A stretch of 64,000 bases of DNA from Fen-1245 sp963835535 (GTDB taxonomy: Bacteria; Gemmatimonadota; Gemmatimonadetes; Gemmatimonadales; JACORV01). The stretch covers positions 1-64,000 of the forward strand of contig CAWIFL010000002.1 in the NCBI GenBank assembly GCA_963835535.1. Reading direction: 5' to 3'. The notes under the pieces are model-generated. The model was not told where the DNA came from, did not search any database, and was given only the letters and a program-made list of their open reading frames with translations. A program made the translations under genes and the position numbers. Each line of letters begins with the position of its first letter. Within the stretch, counting starts at the first letter, position 1. Below, piece by piece: positions 53,426 to 61,913 of the stretch.

Positions 53426-54330
53426 AGTCGCCCTTCGCGCACATTCCGGTTCTGCTTGACGAGGTTGCGAGTCTTTTCGCGGGATGTGAGCGTGTCCTCG
53501 ATGGCACCGTCGGCGCAGGCGGCCACGCGGCGCGGCTCCTCGCCGCCGGCGCCGAGGTCCTGGGACTGGACCGGGATCCGGCCGCCGTGCGTGCGGCCCG
53601 CGAGCGCCTCGGAGCGCGGGCGCGCGTGCGCGAGGGGGACTTCGCCGACGCCGCCGCCGAGGCGGATGTGGTCGCATTGCGGCCCGACGGGATCCTCCTC
53701 GATCTCGGCGTCTCCTCGCCCCAGCTGGACGATCCTGCCCGCGGCTTCAGCTTCCGTCCCGGCACCGTGCTCGACATGCGCATGACGCCCGGCGCCTCGG
53801 TGACGGCGGCGGAGTGGCTCAACCGGTCGGACGAGCCCGAGCTCGCCGCCGCGTTCCGCTACTACGGCGACGAGCGCCGCTCGCGCGCGCTGGCGCGCGA
53901 GATCGGGCGGCGCCGCGCCACGCGCCCCTTCGCCATCAGCGAAGACCTGGTCGGGGCGATCCGGGCGGTGCTGGGGCCGCGGAGCGGGCCCGACGACTTC
54001 GCCCGGCTCTTCCAGGCCGTGCGCATCGCCGTCAACGGCGAGATCGAGCGCCTGCGCCGCGCGCTCCCGGCGCTCCTCGACGTGGCCGCGCCGGCGGCGG
54101 TGCTCGCCGTCATCAGCTACCACTCGGGCGAGGATCGCGAGGTGAAGGTGGCGATGCGGGACTGGGCGCGCTCGTGCATCTGCCCGCCGGGCCAGCCCAT
54201 CTGCACCTGCCGCGGACGGCCCCTCGGCACCCTGCTCACGCGGCACCCCGTCCGCCCGGCGGCGGAGGAGACGATGCGGAACCCTCGCGCGCGGAGCGCG
54301 CGCCTCCGCGCCTTCCGGAAGGCGGCGTGA
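53323..54330 (+). CDS. rsmH: 16S rRNA (cytosine-1402-N4)-methyltransferase
   Basis: SAM-dependent enzyme methylating N4 of C1402 in 16S rRNA; first gene of the division/cell wall cluster. SAM motif VLDGTVGAGGHAARLL, VSSPQLDDPARGFSFR, FARLFQAVRIAVNGE and VISYHSGEDREVKVAM are all present. The start is odd: conserved sequence begins with HIPVLLDEV at 53440, but no ATG, GTG or TTG lies in frame between 53326 and 53440. The nearest is GTG 53323, with AGGGGG seven bases upstream, inside the repeat array; it adds about 39 low-complexity residues. A non-standard ATT start at 53443 is the alternative. The stop overlaps ftsL (GTGA). Confidence 0.88.
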   Translation: MRGERARPDAGANPLTSSSHPSPELLTSHDSHFSQSPFAHIPVLLDEVASLFAGCERVLDGTVGAGGHAARLLAAGAEVLGLDRDPAAVRAARERLGARARVREGDFADAAAEADVVALRPDGILLDLGVSSPQLDDPARGFSFRPGTVLDMRMTPGASVTAAEWLNRSDEPELAAAFRYYGDERRSRALAREIGRRRATRPFAISEDLVGAIRAVLGPRSGPDDFARLFQAVRIAVNGEIERLRRALPALLDVAAPAAVLAVISYHSGEDREVKVAMRDWARSCICPPGQPICTCRGRPLGTLLTRHPVRPAAEETMRNPRARSARLRAFRKAA

Positions 54331-54611
54331 AGCTCAAGGGCCGGCATTGGGTCGCGATCTGGCTTGCCGGCTTCCTCGTGACGGCGGCCGCCGTGGTCTG
54401 GCGGCAAACGGAGGCGCTGGCCACGGTGCGGCAGCTCCGCGCGCTTCAGGCGGCCCGCGGCGCGCTCGAGGCCACCCGCGCCGACGCGGTCGCCGCGATC
54501 CGCCACGCCCAAAGCCGCGCGGTCCTGGTCCCGCTGGCCGAAGCGCGCCTCGGCCTGCGCTTGCCCCAGGACACCGAGATCGTCATTCTGCAAGTTCCCC
54601 GGGCCCGGTGA
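54327..54611 (+). CDS. ftsL: FtsL-like division protein
   Basis: A 94-residue bitopic membrane protein in the position of ftsL between rsmH and ftsI. A short basic N-terminus (VKLKGRHW) leads into one TM helix (about 9-26), then a periplasmic coiled coil (QTEALATVRQLRALQAARGALEATRA) and a short tail ending VILQVPRAR. FtsL sequences are poorly conserved, so identification rests on size, topology and gene order. It bridges FtsB/FtsQ to FtsW/FtsI. GTG start overlaps the rsmH stop; ftsI follows after four bases. Confidence 0.78.
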   Translation: MKLKGRHWVAIWLAGFLVTAAAVVWRQTEALATVRQLRALQAARGALEATRADAVAAIRHAQSRAVLVPLAEARLGLRLPQDTEIVILQVPRAR

Positions 54612-54615
54612 CACG

Positions 54616-56610
54616 GTGATCAAGCGCCCGTCGCGCATCACGCTGGTCGGTGCCGCCTTCGTCCTCGCCGCGATCGCGATCGTCGTCCGCGCGGTGGAGG
54701 TGCAGCTGCTGCACGGGGACTCGTGGCGCCGCCGGGCGGCCGAGCAGCAGACGGTAAAGGTCGAATTGCCGGCGCCGCGCGGCGCGATCTACGACCGCAA
54801 CGGCGTGGCGATCGCCCTGAGCCAGGTGACGTACGGCGTCGGTGTCGCGCCCAAGGAGGTCTCGGACCCGTCGCGCGCCGCCGGCCTCCTGGCCAAGGCC
54901 CTGGGGAAGCAGCGGGGCGAGATCGCGCGGGTCCTCGCGTCCGACCGGGTGTGGGTGGAGTGGCCCGGGCCGTACGACTGGAACGCGGTCGCGCCGCTGA
55001 AGTCGGTGCGGGGCGTCTACCTGGAGCAGCGACTCCAGCGCTTCTATCCGCGGCCCGATCTGGCGGCGGGGCTCATCGGCCGGACGGACCAGACGGGGCA
55101 CGGCGCGTCGGGACTGGAGCGGGCGCTGGATTCGACGCTCGCCGGCCGGCCCGGCAGCGCGGTGATGCTCCGCGACCGCGCCGGCCATACCTATCCCTCG
55201 CCGTCGCGCCCGGCCGCCGAGCCCCAGAGCGGCGGCGACGTGTACCTGACCCTGGACGCCGAGCTGGAGGAGATCGCCGAGCGCGCGCTGGCCACCGCGG
55301 TGGCGACGACGCGGGCGAGCGGCGGCGACGTCGTCATCCTCCAGCCGGCCACCGGCGAGATCCTCGCGCTCTCGAGCATCCGGCAGAAAGCGGAGGAGGG
55401 CAGCGGGCTCGGCGACGCCTTCGAGCCCGGCTCCACCGCCAAGCTCTTCACCGCGGCGGCGCTGCTGCGCACGGGGAAGGCCACGGCGGCCGACACCGTC
55501 TTCGGCGAGAACGGGCACTACGTCCTCGACGGGCGCGCGATCGACGACGTGCACCCGAACCGCGAGCTGACGTTGGCCGACGTCATCCGGGTTTCGAGCA
55601 ACATCGGCATCTCGAAGTTCAGCACGCGCCTGACGCCGCCGGAGCAGTTCGAGGCGCTGCGCGACTTCGGGTTCGGGACGCCGACCGGCATCGAGATCGC
55701 GGGCGAGTCGCCCGGGCGGCTCCGGAACCCGCGGTTCTGGACCGTCGAGAGTCCCGCCAGCCTGGCGATGGGCTACGAGGTCGCGGTGACGCCGTTGCAG
55801 CTCGCGGCGGCGTATGGCGCGCTGGCCAACGGCGGCGTGCTCCTGGAGCCGACGCTGGTGCGCGAGATCCGGGACGCGGACGGCACGGTGCGGTCGGTGG
55901 CGCGCGCGCGCCCGGTGCGCCGCGCGGTGAGCGCGAGCATCGCCTCGCAGCTCATCCACATGCTCCAGGGCGTGGTGGAGGAGGGCACCGGGCGGAGCGC
56001 GGCACTGGGCACCTACTCCCTCGCCGGGAAGACCGGCACGCCGCGCCGCACCGTGAACGGCCATTATCTGGCCGGGCACTACACCCCCAACTTCGTCGGC
56101 CTCTTCCCCGCGCAGGACCCGCAGCTCGTGCTGGTGGTGAAGCTGGACGACCCGCAGGGCGATTACCTGAGCGGGGCGACCGCGGCGCCCGTGGTCCGCT
56201 CGATCCTCGAGGCGGCGCTCGCGACGCCGGGCGTGACGGTGGACCGCGGCCGCCTGGCGGAGGTCGCCAGGGAGCGTCGGCCCGTTGGCCCGAGCGCGGT
56301 CCCCGCCGGGGACACCGCCGCAGGATCCGCCCGGGCGGAGGAGGTGGCCCCCGTCTCGGACGTCGTCGTCTCCTGGCCGCCGCCCGCGGCGCCCCGCGAC
56401 GGCGCGCGCCCCCGCGCGGTGCCGGACGTCGCCGGGCTCTCGCTCAGGGCTGCGGCGCGGGCCCTGCACCGGCAGGGGTTCGAGGTCCGCGTCGAGGGCT
56501 GGGGGAAGGTCGCGGCCACGTCGCCAGAGGCGGGGAGCGCGGCGCCGGCCGGAAGCACCGTGACCGTGCGCGCGGGCGGAGCGGCGACCGGGGGGGGGGC
56601 CAAACGGTGA
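54616..56610 (+). CDS. ftsI: Division-specific transpeptidase FtsI (PBP3) with PASTA domain
   Basis: Cross-links septal peptidoglycan together with FtsW. The 664-residue class B PBP has a TM anchor (about 8-28), a pedestal with PRGAIYDRNGVAIA, and a transpeptidase domain with SxxK Ser273-Lys276 (GSTAK), SxN at 327-329 (SSN) and KTG at 472-474. A PASTA domain (about 598-655; PDVAGLSLRAAARAL) ends the protein, a feature of SpoVD/PBP2x-like enzymes rather than proteobacterial FtsI. The C-terminus has a run of Gly encoded by G9. GTG start; murE overlaps by GTGA. Confidence 0.94.
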   Translation: MIKRPSRITLVGAAFVLAAIAIVVRAVEVQLLHGDSWRRRAAEQQTVKVELPAPRGAIYDRNGVAIALSQVTYGVGVAPKEVSDPSRAAGLLAKALGKQRGEIARVLASDRVWVEWPGPYDWNAVAPLKSVRGVYLEQRLQRFYPRPDLAAGLIGRTDQTGHGASGLERALDSTLAGRPGSAVMLRDRAGHTYPSPSRPAAEPQSGGDVYLTLDAELEEIAERALATAVATTRASGGDVVILQPATGEILALSSIRQKAEEGSGLGDAFEPGSTAKLFTAAALLRTGKATAADTVFGENGHYVLDGRAIDDVHPNRELTLADVIRVSSNIGISKFSTRLTPPEQFEALRDFGFGTPTGIEIAGESPGRLRNPRFWTVESPASLAMGYEVAVTPLQLAAAYGALANGGVLLEPTLVREIRDADGTVRSVARARPVRRAVSASIASQLIHMLQGVVEEGTGRSAALGTYSLAGKTGTPRRTVNGHYLAGHYTPNFVGLFPAQDPQLVLVVKLDDPQGDYLSGATAAPVVRSILEAALATPGVTVDRGRLAEVARERRPVGPSAVPAGDTAAGSARAEEVAPVSDVVVSWPPPAAPRDGARPRAVPDVAGLSLRAAARALHRQGFEVRVEGWGKVAATSPEAGSAAPAGSTVTVRAGGAATGGGAKR

Positions 56611-58076
56611 AGGCCGCCGCGCTGCGCGAGCGGCTCGAGCGCGCGAAACTCCTGGTGCGCTGGCCCCCGCGGCCGTCGGGTGCCCCGTCGGCCGAGTGGA
56701 CCGCGGTGACCACCGACAGCCGCCGCGTGGTGCCGGGCACGCTGTTCTGCGCCTACGCCGGCTCGGCCGCGGACGGCCACGCCTTCGTCGCCGCTGCGGC
56801 GAAGGCGGGGGCGACCGCGGCGCTGGTCGAGAGGCCGGTGCCCGACGCGCCGATCCCCCTGATCGAGGTCACCGACGGCAAGGTGGCGGCCGCGGCCGCG
56901 GCGGCGCTCTTCTACGGGGATCCCGCAAGGTCGCTCGAGCTGCTCGGGGTCACCGGCACCAACGGGAAGACGACGACGGTACACCTGCTGCGCCACCTCT
57001 TCAGCGATCGCGGACGGGCGGGCTCGATCGGGACGCTGGGCGCGATAGACGGGGACGGGAACATCCTGCCGACCGCGGGCTCGCTCACGACGCCGGGGCC
57101 GGTGGATCTCCAGGCGGCGCTGGCGGCGCTGCGGGACGGCGGCGTGCGGGTCGTGGCGATGGAGACGTCGTCGCACAGCCTGGACCAGGGCCGCGTCGCC
57201 GGCCTCGAGTTCCTCGTCGGCGTCTTCACCAACCTCACGCGCGACCACCTCGACTACCACGGGGACGTCGCGTCGTATCTGGCGGCGAAGGCGAAGCTCG
57301 ACCGCTACCTCGCGCCGGAAGGGTTCCAGGTGGTGAACGCGGACGATCCCGCATGGGCCGGCCTGCCGGCGCGGGCGCAGCGCCTCACGTTCGGCATCGC
57401 CCACGGCGCGGACGTGATGGCCGAGGGGGTCGAGGGCGACCGCGCGGGGATGCGGTTCGTGCTGAACGCGCACGGCCGCTCGGAGAAGGTCGCGCTGCCC
57501 CTCCTCGGACGCTTCAACGTCGAGAACGCGCTGGGCGCCGCCGCGGCCGCGATCGCCCTGGGCCGGGATCTCGCCGAGGTCGCCGCGCGGCTCTCGTGCG
57601 CGCCGCAGGTGCCCGGGCGGATGGAGCGGATCGCGGACGCGCCGTGCGTCGTGCTGCGCGACTACGCGCACACCCCCGACGCTCTGGAGCGCGCGCTCGC
57701 GGCGCTGCGCCCGCTGACCCGGGGCCGCCTCATCGTGGTCTTCGGCGCGGGCGGGGACCGCGACAAAGGCAAGCGTCCGCTGATGGGGGCCATCGCCGCG
57801 CGCGACGCCGACCTCGCCGTCGTCACCTCCGACAACCCGCGCACCGAGTCCCCCGAGCAGATCCTCGACGACATCGAGGCGGGGATGGGGCAGACGCCGC
57901 ACCTCAGGATCGTGGACCGGCGCGCCGCCATCGTCCGCGCCCTCTCGATCGCGAAGCCGGACGACGTGCTCGTCCTGGCGGGGAAGGGGCACGAGACCTA
58001 CCAGGTGATCGGGACCGAGCACGTGCCGATGGACGAGCGCGAGATCGTCGCCTCCGCGCTCGCGGCTTCGCAGTGA
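56607..58076 (+). CDS. murE: UDP-MurNAc-dipeptide:meso-diaminopimelate ligase
   Basis: Adds the third amino acid to the peptidoglycan stem peptide. The 489-residue Mur ligase has P-loop TGTNGKTTT (Lys121), METSSHSLDQGR, NLTRDHLDYHG with a carbamylated Lys in AKAKLDR, YAHTPDALERAL, GAGGDRDKGKRP, and the specificity motif DNPR (409-412), which predicts meso-DAP rather than lysine. The GTG start overlaps the ftsI stop. Confidence 0.96.
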   Translation: MKAAALRERLERAKLLVRWPPRPSGAPSAEWTAVTTDSRRVVPGTLFCAYAGSAADGHAFVAAAAKAGATAALVERPVPDAPIPLIEVTDGKVAAAAAAALFYGDPARSLELLGVTGTNGKTTTVHLLRHLFSDRGRAGSIGTLGAIDGDGNILPTAGSLTTPGPVDLQAALAALRDGGVRVVAMETSSHSLDQGRVAGLEFLVGVFTNLTRDHLDYHGDVASYLAAKAKLDRYLAPEGFQVVNADDPAWAGLPARAQRLTFGIAHGADVMAEGVEGDRAGMRFVLNAHGRSEKVALPLLGRFNVENALGAAAAAIALGRDLAEVAARLSCAPQVPGRMERIADAPCVVLRDYAHTPDALERALAALRPLTRGRLIVVFGAGGDRDKGKRPLMGAIAARDADLAVVTSDNPRTESPEQILDDIEAGMGQTPHLRIVDRRAAIVRALSIAKPDDVLVLAGKGHETYQVIGTEHVPMDEREIVASALAASQ

Positions 58077-59440
58077 CCGCCTTCCTCTGGAGTGCGCGCG
58101 ACGTGACCCGGGCCCTCGGCCTGCCCGCGGCGACCTGGGTCCACGATTACACGGGCGTCTCCACGGATACGCGCTCTCTCAAGGAAGGGGAGCTGTTCGT
58201 CGCCTTGAAGGGCGAGCGGTTCGACGCGCACGACTTCCTGAGCGACGCGCGGCTGGCCGGCGTCGGCGGCGTGATCGTGCGTCAGGGCACGCCGCGCTGG
58301 CCCGGCTTCGACTGGTTCGAGGTGGACGACACGCTCGAGGCCCTCGGCAAGCTGGCGCGCTTCCGCCGCGACACCTTCCACGGCCCGGTCGTGGCCATCA
58401 CGGGCACCACGGGGAAGACCAGCACGAAGGAGCTGACCGCGGCGGCCCTGGGCGCGAAGTACCGGGTGCACCGCTCCGAGCGGAACCTGAACAACCTGGT
58501 CGGCGTCCCACTCACGGTGCTCGCGATCCCGGTGGACGCCGAGGCCGCGGTGATCGAATGCGGCGCCAGCGTGCCCGGGGAGATCCCGCGCCAGCGCGAG
58601 ATCGTGCGCCCCGACGTCGCGGTCGTGACCACGGTGGATGCGGGGCACCTGGAGGGCTTCGGCTCGCTCGAGAAGCTCTTCGAGGAAAAGACCTCCCTCC
58701 TGGACGGTGCCGCGACCGCGGTGGTCGGCACTCGGCCGCCGAGGCTGGCCGAAGCCGCGCGCCGCAAGGCCAGGAAGGTGGTGACGGCGGGGCTCGCGGG
58801 GGCCGATTGGACGGCGGAAAAGGTGCAGATCCTGCCCGACGGTCGGCCGCGTTTCACGGTGCGCGGCGTCGAGGTCGAGCTGCCGCTCCCGGGCCGGCAC
58901 ATGGTGGCCAACGCGCTGGTGGCGCTGGCGATCGCCGATGCGGTGGGCGTGCCGCTCAAGGATGCGGCGCCGGCGCTTGCGGCGGCGCGGCTTCCGGCCG
59001 GGCGCTCCGAGATCGTGGAGATCGAAGGCACCACGGTCATCGACGACACCTACAACGCCAATCCGTCGTCCTTCGCCGCCGCGCTCGACCTGCTGACGTC
59101 CATCCGCGGCAGCCGCCGCGCGGTCGTCGTCGCCGGGACGATGCGCGAGCTGGGCGCGCGCTCGGCGGAGCTGCACCGCCAGGTCGCCGAGCAGATCGTT
59201 GGGACGGAGCCGGACGTCGTGGCGGCGGTCGGCGAGTTCGTCCCCGCCTTCGAGGCGCTCAAGGGGAAGCTCAAGGCGACGCTGCTCTCCGGCGAGACGC
59301 CGCAGGCGGTGGCGCCGAAGCTCAGGGACCAGCTCCGGAAGGGAGACGTCGTGCTCCTCAAGGCCTCCCGCGGAGTGCGGCTCGAGACCATCATTCCGCT
59401 GCTCTGGCCCTCCCACGAGGCGAGCGAGGCGCACGCGTGA
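58073..59440 (+). CDS. murF: UDP-MurNAc-tripeptide:D-Ala-D-Ala ligase
   Basis: Completes the pentapeptide by adding D-Ala-D-Ala. In 455 residues: substrate-binding segment GVSTDTRSLKEGELFVAL, P-loop TGTTGKTSTKEL (Lys115), RNLNNLVGVPLTVL, VTTVDAGHLEGFGS, and the C-terminal DDTYNANPSS, typical of MurF. The GTG start overlaps murE by four bases; the stop overlaps mraY. Confidence 0.95.
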   Translation: MTAFLWSARDVTRALGLPAATWVHDYTGVSTDTRSLKEGELFVALKGERFDAHDFLSDARLAGVGGVIVRQGTPRWPGFDWFEVDDTLEALGKLARFRRDTFHGPVVAITGTTGKTSTKELTAAALGAKYRVHRSERNLNNLVGVPLTVLAIPVDAEAAVIECGASVPGEIPRQREIVRPDVAVVTTVDAGHLEGFGSLEKLFEEKTSLLDGAATAVVGTRPPRLAEAARRKARKVVTAGLAGADWTAEKVQILPDGRPRFTVRGVEVELPLPGRHMVANALVALAIADAVGVPLKDAAPALAAARLPAGRSEIVEIEGTTVIDDTYNANPSSFAAALDLLTSIRGSRRAVVVAGTMRELGARSAELHRQVAEQIVGTEPDVVAAVGEFVPAFEALKGKLKATLLSGETPQAVAPKLRDQLRKGDVVLLKASRGVRLETIIPLLWPSHEASEAHA

Positions 59441-60561
59441 TCTACCGACTGCTCTGGCCGTACGCGCACCAGTACGCGCTGGCGAACCTGATCACGTACA
59501 TCTCCTTCCGGGCCGGCGCGGCGATCGCCACGGCGCTCCTGATCGCCTTCGTCGTCGGCCCCGCGATCATCCGGCGGCTCACCGCGCTCAAGGTCGGCCA
59601 GATCGTCCGGGCCGACGGGCCGGCCACCCACCTCGGGAAGCGCGGCACGCCGACGATGGGCGGCGTCATCATCATCATCGCGACCGTGGCCTCGACGCTG
59701 CTCTGGGCGCAGCTGGACAACCGCTTCGTGCTGATCGTTCTCCTGGCCACCGTCTGGATGGGCGCGATCGGATTCGTGGACGACTACCTCAAAGTCGTCC
59801 AGCGGCGTTCGTCCGGGCTGGTGGCGCGCTACAAGCTCGCGGGCCAGGTCTCCTTCGGCCTGGCGCTCGGCGTGGCACTGCTGGTCTTTCCGTGGACCGG
59901 CACCGTGCTCCCGGCGTCCTCGACCACCGTGCCGTTCTTCAAGTACGTCTACTTCCTGATGTGGCCGCCCCTCTACATCGCCTTCGTGACCTTCGTCGAG
60001 ACGGCTTGGTCCAATGCGGTGAACCTGACCGACGGGCTCGACGGGCTGTCCGCCGGTCTCTCGGCCATCGCGGCGCTCACCTTCGCCGCCTTCGCGTATC
60101 TGTTCGGCCGCACCGACGCGTCGGACTACCTCAAGGTCTTCTACTTCCCGGGCGCGGGTGAGCTGGCGGTCTTCTGCGCCAGCCTGATGGGGGCATGCCT
60201 CGGCTTCCTCTGGTTCAACGCGTACCCCGCCAAGGTGTTCATGGGCGACACCGGCTCGCTCGCCATCGGCGGCGCGCTCGGCACCACGGCGATCCTGCTC
60301 AAGTCGGAGTTCCTGCTGCTCCTGGTCGGCGGCGTGTTCGTGGCCGAAACCACCTCGGTGGTGCTCCAGACCGGCGTCTTCAAGTGGCGGATGCGCCGCC
60401 ACGGGCGGCCGTACGCCGAGCAGCACCGGCTGTTCCGGATGGCGCCGCTGCACCACCACTTCGAGCAGATGGGGTGGCACGAGTCCACGGTGGTCACGCG
60501 GTTCTACATCCTGGGCATCATCTGCGCGCTCGTCGCCCTCGCGACCCTCAAGATCCGGTGA
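59437..60561 (+). CDS. mraY: Phospho-MurNAc-pentapeptide translocase
   Basis: Transfers phospho-MurNAc-pentapeptide to undecaprenyl phosphate, forming lipid I. The 374-residue protein has about ten TM helices and all catalytic motifs: RGTPTMGG, FVDDYLKV, NLTDGLDGLS, MGDTGSLAIGG and the HHHFE loop (PLHHHFE). The GTG start overlaps murF (GTGA), and its stop overlaps murD by one base. Confidence 0.96.
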   Translation: MIYRLLWPYAHQYALANLITYISFRAGAAIATALLIAFVVGPAIIRRLTALKVGQIVRADGPATHLGKRGTPTMGGVIIIIATVASTLLWAQLDNRFVLIVLLATVWMGAIGFVDDYLKVVQRRSSGLVARYKLAGQVSFGLALGVALLVFPWTGTVLPASSTTVPFFKYVYFLMWPPLYIAFVTFVETAWSNAVNLTDGLDGLSAGLSAIAALTFAAFAYLFGRTDASDYLKVFYFPGAGELAVFCASLMGACLGFLWFNAYPAKVFMGDTGSLAIGGALGTTAILLKSEFLLLLVGGVFVAETTSVVLQTGVFKWRMRRHGRPYAEQHRLFRMAPLHHHFEQMGWHESTVVTRFYILGIICALVALATLKIR

Positions 60562-61913
60562 TGCCGGAACGCTGGATGCAGCGCGGGGTCGCGGTCGTCG
60601 GCCTGATGCGGAGCGGCCGCGCCGCGGCCCTGCTGCTGCGCCGCCACGGCGTGCCGGTGTACGCGTCCGACGCGGCCGACAAGCCGGCGCTGCGGGAGAA
60701 CGCAGAGGCGCTGCGGAAGGCCGGATGCGACGTGGAGCTGGGGCGGCACGACCTGGAGAGGATCGCCCGCTCCGCGATCGTGATCCTGTCGCCCGGCGTG
60801 CCGCCCGACGCGCCGCCCGTGGTGGCGGCGCGGAATGCCGGCGTTCCGGTCGTCGCCGAGTTGTCCCTGGGAATGCGTTTCCTCGCCGAGACGAAGTTCA
60901 TCGTCGTGACCGGCACGAAGGGGAAGTCCACGACGACGGCCTGCATCGCGCACCTGCTCGGCGCGTTGGAGCTGGGCGAGGCGGAAAGCGCAGGCAACAT
61001 CGGTCTCGCGCTCACCGAGGTGGCGCTGGCGCTTAAGTCGCCGCAGTGGCTGGCCGTGGAGGCCAGCTCGTTCCAGCTCCACGACTCGCCGGAGCTGGCG
61101 CCCGCCGTCGGGGTCCTCACGAATCTCTCGCCCGATCACCTCGACCGGTACGGCACGGTGGAGGCGTACTACGCCGACAAGGCGCTGCTCTACCGGAACG
61201 CCAAGCCCGGGAGCCGCTGGGTCACCAACGGCGACGACGCGGCGGCGCTGGCGATGGCCTCGAAGGCGGCGGGCACCCACGAGGCCTTCTCGCTGGTGCA
61301 GCGCGCCGCCGCGGGCTTCTACGACCGGAAGGCCGGATGGCTGGTGGTGCGGGGGACGCCGCTCATCAAGCGGCAGGATGTCCATCTCCTGGGCGATCAC
61401 AATGTGGCGAACGCGCTCGCGGCCGTGCTGGCACTCCCCCCCGACGCGGACCGTGACAAGCTCGCGGCGGCGCTCCGGACGTTTCGACCGCTGCACCATC
61501 GCCTCGAGCCGGTGCGCGAGCTGGACGGCGTGCTCTGGATCAACGACTCCAAGGCCACGGTGCTGAGCGCGGTCGAGGTCGCCCTGGAGAGCGTGACGCG
61601 GCCGGTGGTCCTGCTGCTGGGCGGGCGGCCCAAGATCGCGTCGTTCTCCGCCCTGGCCCCGTCGCTCGAGCGGGTGCGCGCCGTCGTGGCGTACGGGGAA
61701 GCCGCGCCGATCATCGAGCGCGACCTGGCGGGTGCGGCCCGCGTTGAGCGCGTCGAGGGCCGGGACTTCGAGGCGGTGCTGGCGCGCGCCCGCCAGCTGG
61801 CGCAGCCCGGCGACGCGGCCCTGCTGGCGCCGGGCTGCACGAGCTTCGACATGTTCACCAACGCCGAGGAGCGCGGGGAGCGGTTCCGCGCCATCGTCGA
61901 GGGCTGGAAATGA
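60561..61913 (+). CDS. murD: UDP-MurNAc-alanine:D-glutamate ligase
   Basis: Adds D-glutamate to UDP-MurNAc-L-Ala. The 450-residue protein has an N-terminal Rossmann-like domain (VAVVGLMRSGRAAALLL; SPGVPPDAP), P-loop TGTKGKSTTT, EASSFQLHDSP, NLSPDHLDRYG with Lys in YYADKALLYRN, HNVANALAA, and the C-terminal INDSKAT and APGCTSFDMFTNAEERG. ATG overlaps the mraY stop; stop overlaps ftsW. Confidence 0.95.
   Translation: MPERWMQRGVAVVGLMRSGRAAALLLRRHGVPVYASDAADKPALRENAEALRKAGCDVELGRHDLERIARSAIVILSPGVPPDAPPVVAARNAGVPVVAELSLGMRFLAETKFIVVTGTKGKSTTTACIAHLLGALELGEAESAGNIGLALTEVALALKSPQWLAVEASSFQLHDSPELAPAVGVLTNLSPDHLDRYGTVEAYYADKALLYRNAKPGSRWVTNGDDAAALAMASKAAGTHEAFSLVQRAAAGFYDRKAGWLVVRGTPLIKRQDVHLLGDHNVANALAAVLALPPDADRDKLAAALRTFRPLHHRLEPVRELDGVLWINDSKATVLSAVEVALESVTRPVVLLLGGRPKIASFSALAPSLERVRAVVAYGEAAPIIERDLAGAARVERVEGRDFEAVLARARQLAQPGDAALLAPGCTSFDMFTNAEERGERFRAIVEGWK

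Noticed and set aside
56581..56606. Frameshift at the G-run near the ftsI 3' end
   Set aside because: The frame stays open through the run and ends in the expected GTGA overlap with murE, so no disruption is seen.
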